A stretch of 64,000 nucleotides of DNA from Conexibacter stalactiti (GCF_035967765.1 NZ_JAYWIT010000016.1), one strand, 5' to 3'. Counted from the stretch's first letter, positions 36,486 to 46,435 are shown. The notes: a model not told the origin generated them from the sequence alone. Numbers and translations are program-made.

Positions 36486-37463
36486 ATGGCGTCATCGACC
36501 GACGATCCACGAGTCGTGCCCGGCGGGATCTCAGACCCGGTGGTCGCCGATGCGCGCGCCGGCGCGGGCACCCCGGAAGGCGGCGCGACCGCGGTGTCAC
36601 CCGGCCCCTTCGGCCCCTTCCGCGGCCGCTACGGCGCGGCGCGACCGGCGCCGCTCGCCCAGCTCGCGCTGCCGCCGAGCCGAATGCCGGTGCGGCGCGG
36701 CGCGCGGCCGCTGAAGCAGTGGCGCTACGTCGGCGTCTACGGCGAGCAGCTGATGCTGTGCGTCGGGGCGGTCCGCGTCGGGCTCGCGCACCAGTCGTTC
36801 TGGGCCGTCTGGAGCCGCGCCTGCGAGGCGCGCCTGCGCGAGCGCACGCGCCTCTCCAGAGGCGGCGTCGAGCTGGCGATGGACAGACCCGGGCGGGTGC
36901 GCGTGCGCGACGGCGGCGTCGAGATCGACCTGCTGCTGGACGAGGTCGACGGCGTCGAGACGATCTGCCCGCACGGCGGCGCCTACGCCTGGACGCGCAA
37001 GCAGGGCGGCGTGCGCGCGCACGGCGAGGTCGTGCTCGACGGCGTCGCCCATGCCGTCGACGCGCTCGCCGTCGTCGACGACAGCGCCGGCTACCACGCC
37101 CGCCACACCGCCTGGCGCTGGTCGGCCGGCGTCGGCACGACCGCGGACGGGCGCAGCGCCGCCTGGAACCTCGTCGACGGGATCAACGACCCCGTCAGCG
37201 GCTCGGAGCGGACCGTCTGGCTCGACGGCGTGCCGGTCGAGACCGCGCCGGCGACCTTCGCGCACGACCTCTCCGCCGTCGCGACCGCCGACGGCGCCGA
37301 CCTGCGCTTCGCCGCCGAGGCGACCCGCTCGCGCGACGAGAACCTGCTGCTCGTGCGCAGCTCCTACCGCCAGCCGTTCGGCACCTTCGGCGGCACGCTT
37401 CCCGGCGGCGTCCTGCTCGCCTCCGGCTACGGCGTGATGGAGCAGCACACCGCCGTCTGGTGA
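36486..37463 (+). CDS. DUF2804 family protein
   Basis: About 325 residues. After a Pro/Gly-rich N-terminus the protein contains DUF2804-like segments: RRGARPLKQWRYVGVYGEQL, SFWAVW, GAYAWTRKQGG, RHTAWRWSAGVG and the C-terminal QPFGTFGGTLPGG-x-LASGYGVMEQHTAVW. The function of this beta-rich family is not established. ATG 36486 is preferred over the ATG at 36446 frame upstream because the latter overlaps the operator dyad. It is divergent from the nitrilase/TetR pair and may share their regulation. Confidence 0.75.
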   Translation: MASSTDDPRVVPGGISDPVVADARAGAGTPEGGATAVSPGPFGPFRGRYGAARPAPLAQLALPPSRMPVRRGARPLKQWRYVGVYGEQLMLCVGAVRVGLAHQSFWAVWSRACEARLRERTRLSRGGVELAMDRPGRVRVRDGGVEIDLLLDEVDGVETICPHGGAYAWTRKQGGVRAHGEVVLDGVAHAVDALAVVDDSAGYHARHTAWRWSAGVGTTADGRSAAWNLVDGINDPVSGSERTVWLDGVPVETAPATFAHDLSAVATADGADLRFAAEATRSRDENLLLVRSSYRQPFGTFGGTLPGGVLLASGYGVMEQHTAVW

Positions 37464-37506
37464 GCGGCGGCGACGCGCGCCTCGCGGCGCCCGGCGCCGG
37501 CTCGGA

Positions 37507-38277
37507 TCACGCCTCGCGGCGCTCGTCGCGCTGACGCCGCAGCTCCTCCAGCAGCAGCTTCGAGTGGACCGCGCCGATCAGCTCGCGCAGCGGCTCGGTG
37601 CCGGAGGCGACGATCTCGACGGCGCGATCGGGGTCGACACGCGAGGCGAGCCGGTGCAGCAGCGTCCCGACCTCCTCCTCGACCAGCGGCTGCAGCGCCT
37701 CGCGGTAGCGGATCGTGTCGTAGACGGTGAAGCCGATCGCCTCCTCGAAGCCGCCCGCGCGAAAGCGCGAGATCGCCTCGATGATCTGCACGTCGTCGCT
37801 GTCGTAGCCGCGCGCGGTCGGCGTCAGCACGCCGATCTGCTCCATCCGCTCCAGCACGTTGCGCGGCACGTCGTAGCGCTCCTGCACCGCTCTGCGCGAG
37901 ATCCGCGTGCGCTCGCCCTGCGCGACCGCGCGCTCGAGGATGCGGTCCTCCAGCTCGACCAGCGCCTCCAGCCGCGCGGGGTCCTCGCGGAGCGCGTCGC
38001 GGATCACGCGCAGCGGCATGAAGCGCTCCTCCTGCAGCCGCTTGATCAGCCTGATGCGATCGACGAAGTCGGGCGGGTAGTAGGCCATGTTGCGGCTCGT
38101 GCGCACGACCTCGGCCTGGTCGCCGAGCAGCCCCTCGCGCAGGTAGTGCTTGATCGTGCCGGCCGAGACGCCGGAGCGCTCCGCCAGCTGCGACATCTTC
38201 AGCAGGCCGACGTCGCGTGGCGCCGCCTCAGCCAAGGAACGACCCCTGCGCGCCGACGGGCGGCCCGGCGACGACAC
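37507..38277 (-). CDS. MerR-family transcriptional regulator
   Basis: Up to 256 residues. An N-terminal MerR winged helix (LKMSQLAERSGVSAGTIKHYLREGLL, ~residues 26-51, then the YYPPDFVDRIRLIKRLQEERFMPL recognition segment) is followed by coiled-coil and a long effector domain with a second HTH-like stretch (RAVQERYDVPRNVLERMEQIGVL). The start is uncertain: GTG 38277 has AAGGAGG just upstream but overlaps the previous gene by 50 bases; TTG 38235 or ATG 38196 are alternatives. It is the last gene of the enoyl-CoA hydratase operon and a strong candidate to bind the dyads at 42712 and 43490. Confidence 0.85.
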   Translation of the reverse strand: MSSPGRPSARRGRSLAEAAPRDVGLLKMSQLAERSGVSAGTIKHYLREGLLGDQAEVVRTSRNMAYYPPDFVDRIRLIKRLQEERFMPLRVIRDALREDPARLEALVELEDRILERAVAQGERTRISRRAVQERYDVPRNVLERMEQIGVLTPTARGYDSDDVQIIEAISRFRAGGFEEAIGFTVYDTIRYREALQPLVEEEVGTLLHRLASRVDPDRAVEIVASGTEPLRELIGAVHSKLLLEELRRQRDERREA

Positions 38278-39463
38278 CGGCCTCCTTCAGCGCCTCGATC
38301 TGCTCCTCGCTGTAGCCGGCCGCGACCAGCACCGCGTCGGTGTCGCCGCCGAGCGCCGGTCCGGGCGCGCGGTTGGGGTCGCCGGGCGTGCGGCTGAGCT
38401 TGATCGGCAGCCCCAGCAGGCGGACCGGCTCGACCGCGCCCGGCTGGTCGAGCTCGACGACCATCTCACGCGCGGCCACCAGCTCGGAGTCGAGCGCCTC
38501 GTCGAGCTCCAGCAGCGGCTCCATGCAGCAGTCGTGCTCGGCCGCGAACGCCTGCCACTGGTCGCGCGTGCGCGCGGCGAAGATCCCCTCGACCTCGCGG
38601 TGGGCGTCGGAGCCGGGCGTCTCGAACTGGCGCTCGATCAGGTCCTCGCGGCCGACGCCGCGACACCACGCCTGCCAGAACTTCGGCTCCAGCGCCCCGA
38701 GCGTCACCCAGCCGTCGGCGCAGGCGTACGGCCGGTAGCAGAGCAGCGAGCCCGACAACGGCAGGCCGCCGCGGCGCAGCGGCGCGCCGGACGGGTCGTT
38801 GAGCTGCTGCGCGGCGAGCATCGCCAGCCACGACAGCGCGCCGTCGGTCATCGAGATGTCGACCAGCTGTCCTTCGCCGGAGCGGTCGCGCTCGCGCAGC
38901 GCGGCGAGGATCCCGATCGCCGCCATCAGCGCGCCGCCGCCGACGTCGGCGACCTGCCCCGCGTTCTGGACCGGCGGGCCGCCGGCCTCGCCGGTCAGCG
39001 CCAGCATCCCGCCGAGGCCGAGGTAGTTCATGTCGTGGCCGGCGCGGTCGCGCAGCGGCCCGTCCTGGCCGTAGCCGCTGATCGCGCAGTAGACCAGGCC
39101 TGGGTTCTCCTGTCTGAGGCGGTCGTAGCCGACGCCGAGACGGTCGAGCACGCCGGGCCGGAACGACTCCAGCAGCACGTCGGCGTCGCGCGCCAGCCTG
39201 AGCAGCACCTCCTTGCCCTGCTCGGACTTGAGGTCGAGCCGCAGCGAGCGCTTGTTGCGGTTGAGCGAGAGGAAGAGCGCAGATCTGGCCGACTCCTCGA
39301 CCCCCTCGACGTACGGCGGCGACCAGCGCACGTAGTCGCCCATGCCGGTGTCCTCGACCTTCAGCACGTCGGCACCGAGGTCGGCCAGCATCAGCGAGCA
39401 GAACGGCCCCGGCAGCAGCCGCGAGAGGTCGAGCACCTTGAGGCCCGTCAGCGGACCGCTCAT
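38228..39463 (-). CDS. class III CoA transferase / acyl-CoA racemase (CaiB/BaiF)
   Basis: A 411-residue family III CoA transferase-like enzyme. Seen: PLTGLKVLDLSRLLPGPFCS at the N-terminus, ADVLLESFRPGVLDRLG, and AGHDMNYLGLGG with Asp144, the position of the catalytic Asp in this family; GQLVDISMTDGAL is also typical. Sequence style is close to 2-methylacyl-CoA racemases, which would fit breakdown of a branched acid, but CoA transfer is equally possible. The ATG overlaps the BKACE stop (ATGA). Confidence 0.88.
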   Translation of the reverse strand: MSGPLTGLKVLDLSRLLPGPFCSLMLADLGADVLKVEDTGMGDYVRWSPPYVEGVEESARSALFLSLNRNKRSLRLDLKSEQGKEVLLRLARDADVLLESFRPGVLDRLGVGYDRLRQENPGLVYCAISGYGQDGPLRDRAGHDMNYLGLGGMLALTGEAGGPPVQNAGQVADVGGGALMAAIGILAALRERDRSGEGQLVDISMTDGALSWLAMLAAQQLNDPSGAPLRRGGLPLSGSLLCYRPYACADGWVTLGALEPKFWQAWCRGVGREDLIERQFETPGSDAHREVEGIFAARTRDQWQAFAAEHDCCMEPLLELDEALDSELVAAREMVVELDQPGAVEPVRLLGLPIKLSRTPGDPNRAPGPALGGDTDAVLVAAGYSEEQIEALKEAGVVAGPPVGAQGSFLG

Positions 39464-40350
39464 GCCGCCACCCGCTCGCGCTTCGGCGTTCCCAGCATCT
39501 GCCGTGTCTCCTCCACCGTCGCCACCCGCCGCCCGACGTCCTCGGCCATCCGCCGCGCCTGCGCGATCAGGTCGCCGTTGGAGCGCGCCATCGTGCCGTC
39601 CGGCAGATAGAAGTTGTCCTCGAGGCCGGCGCGCACGTTGCCGCCGAGCGTCAGCGCGGTCGCGATCAGCGTCCACTGGTCGCGCGAGATCCCGATCACG
39701 CCCCACTCGTTCTCACCGTCCGGCCCACCCGGCACGTTCTCGGCCATGTGCGCGAGGTTGCGCGCCGTCGGGCGGATGCCGCCGGTGACGCCCATCACGC
39801 AGGAGATCTGCAGCGGCGCTCTCAGGATCCCCATGTCCAGCAGCGGGTCGAGGTTGGCGATGTGGCCGGTGTCGAAGCACTCGTGCTCGGGCTTGATCCC
39901 CTCCTCGTTCATCGCGCGCAGCAGCGTGATGATCGTCTCGAAGCTGTTCTCGAAGACGGTGTGGAAGACGAAGTCTCTGCGTCTTCTGGAGTACTTCGCG
40001 TAGTTCATCGAGCCCATGTTGAGCGCGGCGACGTCGGGCTTGAGCGCGCGCAGGTAGGCGATCCGCTTCTCCAGCGAGACGCCGAGCGCACCGGTCGAGA
40101 AGTTGATCACGACGTCGCCGACCTCGGCCAGGATCGCGTCGGTGATCGCGCGGAAGTCCTCGATCTCGTAGGAGGGCGTGCCGTCGGGCGTGCGCGCGTG
40201 GATGTGGATCATCGACGCGCCCTCGTCGACCGCGCGGCGCGCCTCGGCGGCGTACTCGGCCGGCGTGTAGGGGATCGCCGCGCACTGGTCGCGGTTGGCG
40301 ATCGCGCCCGAGATCGAGCAGGTGACGATGACGGGATCCTCGAGGCTCAT
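39460..40350 (-). CDS. beta-keto acid cleavage enzyme (BKACE, DUF849)
   Basis: A 296-residue BKACE protein. Family members condense a beta-keto acid with acetyl-CoA and cleave it to acetoacetate plus a new acyl-CoA, as Kce does in lysine fermentation. The zinc ligands His49 and His51 (MIHIHART) and the catalytic-region segments GDVVINFSTG, PEHECFDTGH and CVMGVTGG are present. The ATG overlaps the carboxyltransferase stop (ATGA). Its presence suggests the pathway makes a beta-keto acid that is shortened without thiolysis. Confidence 0.9.
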   Translation of the reverse strand: MSLEDPVIVTCSISGAIANRDQCAAIPYTPAEYAAEARRAVDEGASMIHIHARTPDGTPSYEIEDFRAITDAILAEVGDVVINFSTGALGVSLEKRIAYLRALKPDVAALNMGSMNYAKYSRRRRDFVFHTVFENSFETIITLLRAMNEEGIKPEHECFDTGHIANLDPLLDMGILRAPLQISCVMGVTGGIRPTARNLAHMAENVPGGPDGENEWGVIGISRDQWTLIATALTLGGNVRAGLEDNFYLPDGTMARSNGDLIAQARRMAEDVGRRVATVEETRQMLGTPKRERVAA

Positions 40351-41924
40351 ACCGGCACCACTCCATGTCGTTTCCAGGGCCGTTCGACGCGCTTGCCCTC
40401 GGCCATCTCCAGCGCTCTGATGATCGTCGGGCGCGTCTCGCGCGGGTCGATCACGTCGTCGATCATGCCGTTCTTGGCGGCGATGTAGACGTCGATGATT
40501 CTCTTGTACGCGGCGACCAGCTCCGCTCTCTTGGCGGCCGGGTCATCCGCCGCCTCGACCGCTCTGCGCATCACGATCTCGACGGCGCCCTCGGCGCCCA
40601 TGACGGAGATCTCAGCGCTCGGCCAGGCGACGATCAGGTCGGGCTCGTAGGCCTTGCCGCACATCACGTAGTAGCCGGCGCCGTACGCCTTTCGGATCAC
40701 GACGGTGATCTTCGGGACGGTCGCGTTGGCGACGGCGTAGAGCATCTTGGCGCCGTGGCGGATGATCCCCTGCGACTCGACCTTCGTGCCGACCATGAAG
40801 CCCGGCACGTCCTGCAGGAACAGCAGCGGGATCCCGTACGCGTTGCAGAGGTTGACGAAGCGCGCGGCCTTGTCGGCCGAGTCGATGTCGAGGATCCCGC
40901 CGAGCTGCTTGGGCTGGTTGGCGACGATCCCGACCGGCCGCCCGCCGAAGCGCGCGAAGCAGGTGATCAGCGTCTTCGCCCATTGCGGCTTCATGTCGAA
41001 GTACTCGCCGTCGTCGACGATCCGGCGGATCACCTCGTACATGTCGTACGGCTTGCGGTTGGACTCCGGCAGGACGTCGAGCAGGTCGTCGTCCATGCGG
41101 TCGACGGGGTCGCTGGTCGCGCGCACCGGCACGGGCGCCTCGCAATGCTGCGGCATGTAGGAGAGGTACTGCTTGATGCGCAGGATGCACTCCTCGTCGT
41201 CGGCGACCTCGAGGTCCCCGACGCCCGACTTGCGGCAGTGCACGCGCGAGCCGCCCAGCTCCTCCTGCGTCACGTCCTCGCCGACCGCGGCGCGCACGAG
41301 GTGCGGGCCGGCGAGCGCCATCGAGCCGCGCCCCTTGACCATCGGGACGAAGTCGGCGAGGCCGGGGATGTAGGCGGTGCCGGCGGCGCACGGCCCCATC
41401 AGCGCGGCGATCTGCGGGATCACCCCGCTCATCACGACCTCTTCGCGGAAGAGGTAGCCGGAGCCGGCGAAGAGCGAGCCGACCGCCTCCTGGATCCGCG
41501 CGCCGGCCGAGTCGAGCAGCCAGATGAACGGGATCCGCTTGCTCAGCGCCAGCTCGCGCAGCCGCGTCACCTTGATCTCGCCGGTCATCCCCATCGAGCC
41601 GGCCATGACCGTGAAGTCGTAGGCGCAGACGGCGACCATGCGGCCGTCGACCTTGCCGTAGCCGGTGATGACGCCGTCGGCCGGTGCCTCCTTGCCCTCC
41701 AGGCCGCGGACGGAGAAGTGGATGCCGGCGTTGATGCCCAGCTCCGTGAAGGTCCCCTCGTCGATCAGCAGTGCGAGGCGCTCGCGCGCGGTCAGCTTCT
41801 CCTGCGCGTGCTGCCTGGCGATCTTCTCCTCGCCGCCGCCGAGGGCCGCCTGGGCGCGCCGCTCGTGCAGCTCCTGCACCAGCGGTCGGAGGATCGATGG
41901 CGGTCTGCTCACCGTCCGGTCCAC
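40347..41924 (-). CDS. acyl-CoA carboxylase carboxyltransferase (beta) subunit
   Basis: A 525-residue carboxyltransferase (propionyl-, methylcrotonyl- or geranyl-CoA carboxylase beta type) with both crotonase-fold halves: LLDSAGARIQEAVGSLFAGSG in the first and FLQDVPGFMVGTKVESQGIIRHGAKM in the second, where RKAYGAGYYVMCGK forms part of the oxyanion site. A biotin carboxylase subunit is needed but none is in the window; a biotin carrier occurs 15 kb away at 57210. GTG 41924 has a GGGAG site; GTG 41912 would overlap the previous stop exactly. The branched-chain style sequence suggests a methylcrotonyl-like substrate. Confidence 0.9.
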   Translation of the reverse strand: MDRTVSRPPSILRPLVQELHERRAQAALGGGEEKIARQHAQEKLTARERLALLIDEGTFTELGINAGIHFSVRGLEGKEAPADGVITGYGKVDGRMVAVCAYDFTVMAGSMGMTGEIKVTRLRELALSKRIPFIWLLDSAGARIQEAVGSLFAGSGYLFREEVVMSGVIPQIAALMGPCAAGTAYIPGLADFVPMVKGRGSMALAGPHLVRAAVGEDVTQEELGGSRVHCRKSGVGDLEVADDEECILRIKQYLSYMPQHCEAPVPVRATSDPVDRMDDDLLDVLPESNRKPYDMYEVIRRIVDDGEYFDMKPQWAKTLITCFARFGGRPVGIVANQPKQLGGILDIDSADKAARFVNLCNAYGIPLLFLQDVPGFMVGTKVESQGIIRHGAKMLYAVANATVPKITVVIRKAYGAGYYVMCGKAYEPDLIVAWPSAEISVMGAEGAVEIVMRRAVEAADDPAAKRAELVAAYKRIIDVYIAAKNGMIDDVIDPRETRPTIIRALEMAEGKRVERPWKRHGVVPV

Positions 41925-42694
41925 TGCGGCTCCCGTCTCTCGAAGAAGGCTCTGACGCCCTCCTGGATGTCCTCGGTCGCGAAGGCGAGCGCGAGCTGGG
42001 CGCGGAGGAAGTCGAGCGCCTCCTCGAAGGCCATGTCCTGCTGGCGGTAGATCGCGTCCTTGCCGAGCTTCATCAGCAGCGGCGACTTTCTCGCCAGCTT
42101 GCCGGCCCAGTCGGCGACGGCGGCGTCGAACTGCTCCGCCGGCACGACCTTGTTGACGATCCCGATCCGCTCCGCCTCGTGGGCGTCGATCCGCTCGCCC
42201 AGCAGCAGCAGCTCGCTCGTCTTCTTGCGCCCGAGGTTGCGGTAGATCAGCGCCATGATCATGAAGGGGAAGACGCCGACGTTGATCTCCGGCGTGCTGA
42301 ACGTGACGCCTTCCTTCGCGACGATCAGGTCGCAGGCCAGCGCGACGCCGAGCGCGCCGGCGACGACGTGGCCGTTGGCGGCGCAGATCGTCGGCTTGCC
42401 GAGCTGGCCGATCAGCGTGAAGAGCGCGGGGAAGCGGCCGATCGCGGCGTGCTTGTGCGCGAGCGGCACGTCGGCCGCGAAGCCGCCGAGGTTGCCGCCG
42501 GCGGAGAAGACTCTGTCGTGCGTCGAGGTCAGCACGACGCAGCGGACGGCGTCGTCGTCGCGCGCCGTGGAGAATGCCGCGAGCAGGTCGTCGAGCAGCT
42601 CGTCGGAGAGCGCGTTGCGCGAGTCCGGCTGATCGAGCGCGATCGTCGCGACGCCGTCGGCGCTGACGGCATAGCGGAGGGTTGCGTAGTCCAC
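41909..42694 (-). CDS. enoyl-CoA hydratase/isomerase family protein
   Basis: A 261-residue crotonase-family enzyme, first gene of the minus acyl-CoA operon. FSAGGNLGGF and AANGHVVAGALGVALACDLIV form the oxyanion hole; PEINVGVFPFMIM carries the usual Glu. It would hydrate an unsaturated acyl-CoA. GTG 42694 is chosen: AGGAAGG lies five bases upstream and the conserved fold begins directly after; the frame above it runs through the operator dyad at 42712-42731. Confidence 0.9.
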   Translation of the reverse strand: MDYATLRYAVSADGVATIALDQPDSRNALSDELLDDLLAAFSTARDDDAVRCVVLTSTHDRVFSAGGNLGGFAADVPLAHKHAAIGRFPALFTLIGQLGKPTICAANGHVVAGALGVALACDLIVAKEGVTFSTPEINVGVFPFMIMALIYRNLGRKKTSELLLLGERIDAHEAERIGIVNKVVPAEQFDAAVADWAGKLARKSPLLMKLGKDAIYRQQDMAFEEALDFLRAQLALAFATEDIQEGVRAFFERREPQWTGR

Positions 42695-42711
42695 GCGGCC
42701 TTCCTGTGAGA

Positions 42712-42731
42712 AGTAGGACGTTCCACTTTCA
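42712..42731 (-). promoter_or_regulatory. operator dyad of the minus acyl-CoA operon
   Basis: Read on the minus strand: TGAAAGTGGAACGTCCTACT. It matches the site at 43490-43509 in 17 of 20 positions and is an imperfect dyad centred on CG. It ends 18 bp before the enoyl-CoA hydratase start, so the mRNA leader must be short. Confidence 0.65.
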
Positions 42732-42932
42732 ACTCTGCCGGTGGAGGGCGCGCCCGTCAAGCCGCTGCCTGCTCGCGCGCGTAGACGACCGCGATGGCGC
42801 GTAAACGCGGTTTTGCGGACAGCGAGGGTTTCGCCCTATGCAGGGTGAGGGAACGGTCGCTTTCGATCGCTTTCCCCAGGCAGGGGTCGCGGCGGTCGTC
42901 GTTCGTCCCACGACTCACCAGGAGGTCCTCCC

Positions 42933-43394
42933 TTGGAGGCAGGAATCAGCACGCGCGTCCGCGCTCTCGCGCTCGCGCTGCTCGCCACGTTGATCGCCGG
43001 CGGCGCGTTGCTCGCGTCGGCACAGGCGGCCAGCGCGGCATCGCCGCAGCTGCTCGCACCCGGCAACGGGAAGACGCTCGCGAGAGGCTCGCAGCCGCTC
43101 TTCAAGGCGCGCGACACCGACCCGAACTCGCGCCGCTACAGCGTCTACATCACGATCTCCAGATCGAAGAAGCTCGACAGACGCGGCGACCTCAAGCAGA
43201 CCAGAGGCAGCGGCACCTTCTCGAGCATGAGACGGAAGGGCAAGTACGGCTTCGTCTACAAGCCCGAGAACTACTCGTTCCCGACCTGGTTCATGCAGGC
43301 GCCGGGCACGTACTACTGGCAGGTCTTCCACATCGACTGCCGCGTCAGAGGCTGCCACGTGCACAGCAAGGTGCGCTCCTTCAAGGTCGCCTGA
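42933..43394 (+). CDS. secreted protein with Ig/Fn3-like domain
   Basis: A 153-residue exported protein. A signal peptide runs to about residue 35 (LASAQAASA-AS). The mature part has beta-sandwich character ending in APGTYYWQVFHIDCRVRGCHVHSKVRSFKV, a pattern common in Fn3/Ig-like repeats of cell-surface proteins, with one Cys pair. The TTG start is supported by AGGAGG seven bases upstream. It lies inside the divergent spacer of the acyl-CoA regulon but is followed by its own terminator. Six of its arginine codons are AGA. Confidence 0.75.
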   Translation: MEAGISTRVRALALALLATLIAGGALLASAQAASAASPQLLAPGNGKTLARGSQPLFKARDTDPNSRRYSVYITISRSKKLDRRGDLKQTRGSGTFSSMRRKGKYGFVYKPENYSFPTWFMQAPGTYYWQVFHIDCRVRGCHVHSKVRSFKVA

Positions 43395-43417
43395 CCGACC
43401 GTCAGATCAGCGCTTCC

Positions 43418-43452
43418 AGCGGCCCGGTCACCCTCGCGGTGGCCGGGCCGCT
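43418..43452 (+). terminator. terminator after the secreted-protein gene
   Basis: Arms 43418-43432 and 43438-43452 form 15 bp including one G-T pair, loop CTCGC, followed by TGCGTTTC. It insulates the acyl-CoA dehydrogenase promoter just downstream. Confidence 0.8.
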
Positions 43453-43489
43453 TGCGTTTCGGGCGCAGGTCGGCGAGTATCGGCGCAGC

Positions 43490-43519
43490 TGAAAGTAGGA
43501 AGTCCTACTGTTCACTTTC
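43490..43519 (+). promoter_or_regulatory. operator dyad of the plus acyl-CoA operon
   Basis: TGAAAGTAGGAAGTCCTACT (43490-43509) contains GTAGGA-AG-TCCTAC, a perfect dyad, and an outer inverted pair GAAAGT (43491-43496)/ACTTTC (43514-43519). It lies 45 bp before the dehydrogenase start and matches the site before the opposite operon. Confidence 0.65.
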
Positions 43520-43554
43520 GTTGCCCGCCAAACGCGCACCCGAGGAGACGTGTC

Positions 43555-44745
<1,191 letters not shown>

Positions 44746-44760
44746 TCGGGGCGCGGCGCG

Positions 44761-45165
44761 ATGAGCGAGAACGGCATCGTCAGCAGCGAGGACTACTCGG
44801 TCGGCAGCATCGACGACCTCGGCGAGGGCTGGGGCTTCCGCAAGATCCGCAGACCGCTCGGCGTCACCGCCTTCGGCATCAACGCGATCGTGCTGCCGCC
44901 CGGCTACGACACCAACAACCACTATCACGAGCAGCAGGAGGAGACGTACTTCGTCCACAGCGGGCGGATCGCGATCACCTTCGGCGACGGCACGACGCAC
45001 GAGCTGGGCCCCGGCGGCCTGGCGCGCGTCGCGCCGAGAACGGTGCGGCGGCTGAAGAACGTCGGCGACGGCGACGCGATCTACCTCTGCGTCGGCGGCA
45101 AGGACGGCTACGTCGAGCGGGATGGTGTGAAGGTCGAGGACGACGGGAGCGAGACGCGCCGGTGA
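44761..45165 (+). CDS. cupin-domain protein
   Basis: A 134-residue single-domain cupin. Motif 1 is intact (GYDTNNHYHEQQEETYFVHSG, with two His and one Glu). In motif 2 (GGLARVAPRTVRRL) the usual metal-binding His is replaced by Arg, so metal binding may be weak or altered. It sits between two acyl-CoA dehydrogenase genes, 15 bases after the first and overlapping the second, so it is part of the operon; a sensor or small isomerase role is possible but unproven. Confidence 0.8.
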   Translation: MSENGIVSSEDYSVGSIDDLGEGWGFRKIRRPLGVTAFGINAIVLPPGYDTNNHYHEQQEETYFVHSGRIAITFGDGTTHELGPGGLARVAPRTVRRLKNVGDGDAIYLCVGGKDGYVERDGVKVEDDGSETRR

Positions 45166-46343
45166 GCGGCGATCTGCTCTCGCGGACCGGGGCGGGCGGC
45201 GCGACGGCGGCGCGCCCGCTGCCGCCGCTGACCGACGCGCACGTCGCGCTGCGGGCGGAGATGCGGGCGTTCGTCGCCGCCGAGCTGGCGCCGCACGCGG
45301 CTGCGTGGGAGGCCGCCCGCTCCTTCCCCGACAGCGCGCTGCGGCGCTGCTGCGAGGCCGGCTGGGTCGGGCTGAAGTTCCCCGCCGAGCTGGGCGGCGG
45401 CGGCGACCCCGTCGGCGCCGCCGTCTTCGCCGAGGAGCTGGCGCGCAGCGGCTCCGGCGGCCTCGGCGCCGGGATCGGCGCGCATGCCGGGATCGCGCTG
45501 CCGCCGGTCTGGAAGTTCGGCACGCCCGACCAGCACGAGCGCTTCCTCACCCCCGGGATCCGCGGTGAGAAGATCGCCGCGCTCGGCATCACCGAGCCCG
45601 ACGCCGGCTCCGACGTCGCCGCGCTGCGCACGCGCGCCGAGCGCGTCGACGGCGGCTTCGTCGTCAACGGCGCCAAGCTGTTCATCACCAACGGGATGCG
45701 GGCCGACTTCGTCGTCACCGCCGTGCGAACGAAGCCCGAGGGCGGCCACGGCGGCATCTCCTTCCTGCTGATCGAACGCGGCGAGGGCTTCGCGTCGAGC
45801 CCGATCGAGAAGCTCGGCTGGCACGCCTCCGACACCGCCGAGCTGGCCTTCGACGACATCTTCGTGCCGGAGGAGAACCTGCTCGGCGAGCTGCACGGCG
45901 GCTTCAAGCTGATCATGGTCAACTTCGCCTGGGAGCGGCTGATGATGTCGCTCGGCGCGCTCGGAGCCGTCGAGCTGGTGCTGGAGCGGACGGTCGACTT
46001 CCTGCGCGCACGGGCCGGCCGCGGCACCCGCGTCAGCCAGTCCTCGCGCCACCGCGTCGCCGAGGTCGCGACGACCTTGGAGGTCGGCCGCGCGCTGACC
46101 TACCACGCGCTGCGCCTGCACCTCGCCGGCGCCGACTGCGTGAGAGAGGTGACGATGGCGAAGCTGGCGACCCAGCGGGCCGCCTACCTCGCCGCCGACA
46201 GCTGCCTGCAGGTTCACTTCGACGCGGGCGAGCACGCCGAGCCGCTGCTGGAGTGCGCCGTGCGCGACCTCCGCCTCGGCCCGATCGGCGGCGGCACCGA
46301 CGAGGTGATGAAGGAGATCCTCGGCAAGACGATGGGGCTGTGA
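45162..46343 (+). CDS. acyl-CoA dehydrogenase (second)
   Basis: A 393-residue acyl-CoA dehydrogenase, clearly a distant paralog of the one at 43555: ALGITEPDAGSDVAALRT, FVVNGAKLFITNG and KLGWHASDTAELAFDD are conserved. The C-terminal loop reads HFDAGEHAEPLLECAVRDLR in place of GGAGYMTEYGIERVWRDMR; the catalytic-type Glu aligns but the Gly-Gly-x-Gly-Tyr is lost, suggesting a different acyl chain or partner. The GTG start overlaps the cupin stop (GTGA). Confidence 0.9.
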   Translation: MSGDLLSRTGAGGATAARPLPPLTDAHVALRAEMRAFVAAELAPHAAAWEAARSFPDSALRRCCEAGWVGLKFPAELGGGGDPVGAAVFAEELARSGSGGLGAGIGAHAGIALPPVWKFGTPDQHERFLTPGIRGEKIAALGITEPDAGSDVAALRTRAERVDGGFVVNGAKLFITNGMRADFVVTAVRTKPEGGHGGISFLLIERGEGFASSPIEKLGWHASDTAELAFDDIFVPEENLLGELHGGFKLIMVNFAWERLMMSLGALGAVELVLERTVDFLRARAGRGTRVSQSSRHRVAEVATTLEVGRALTYHALRLHLAGADCVREVTMAKLATQRAAYLAADSCLQVHFDAGEHAEPLLECAVRDLRLGPIGGGTDEVMKEILGKTMGL

Positions 46344-46371
46344 GCGGGTCCGCCCGACCGGCGTCCATCAC

Positions 46372-46400
46372 GCGGCGGCGGACGTAGAGTCCGCCGCCGC
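46372..46400 (+). terminator. stem-loop between dehydrogenase and SDR genes
   Basis: Perfect 12 bp stem (46372-46383, 46389-46400) with loop GTAGA, followed by TTCTC. It may end the operon or only reduce read-through into the SDR gene. Confidence 0.7.
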
Positions 46401-46435
46401 TTCTCACACCGAACACGGTCATCAAGGAGATGTGC

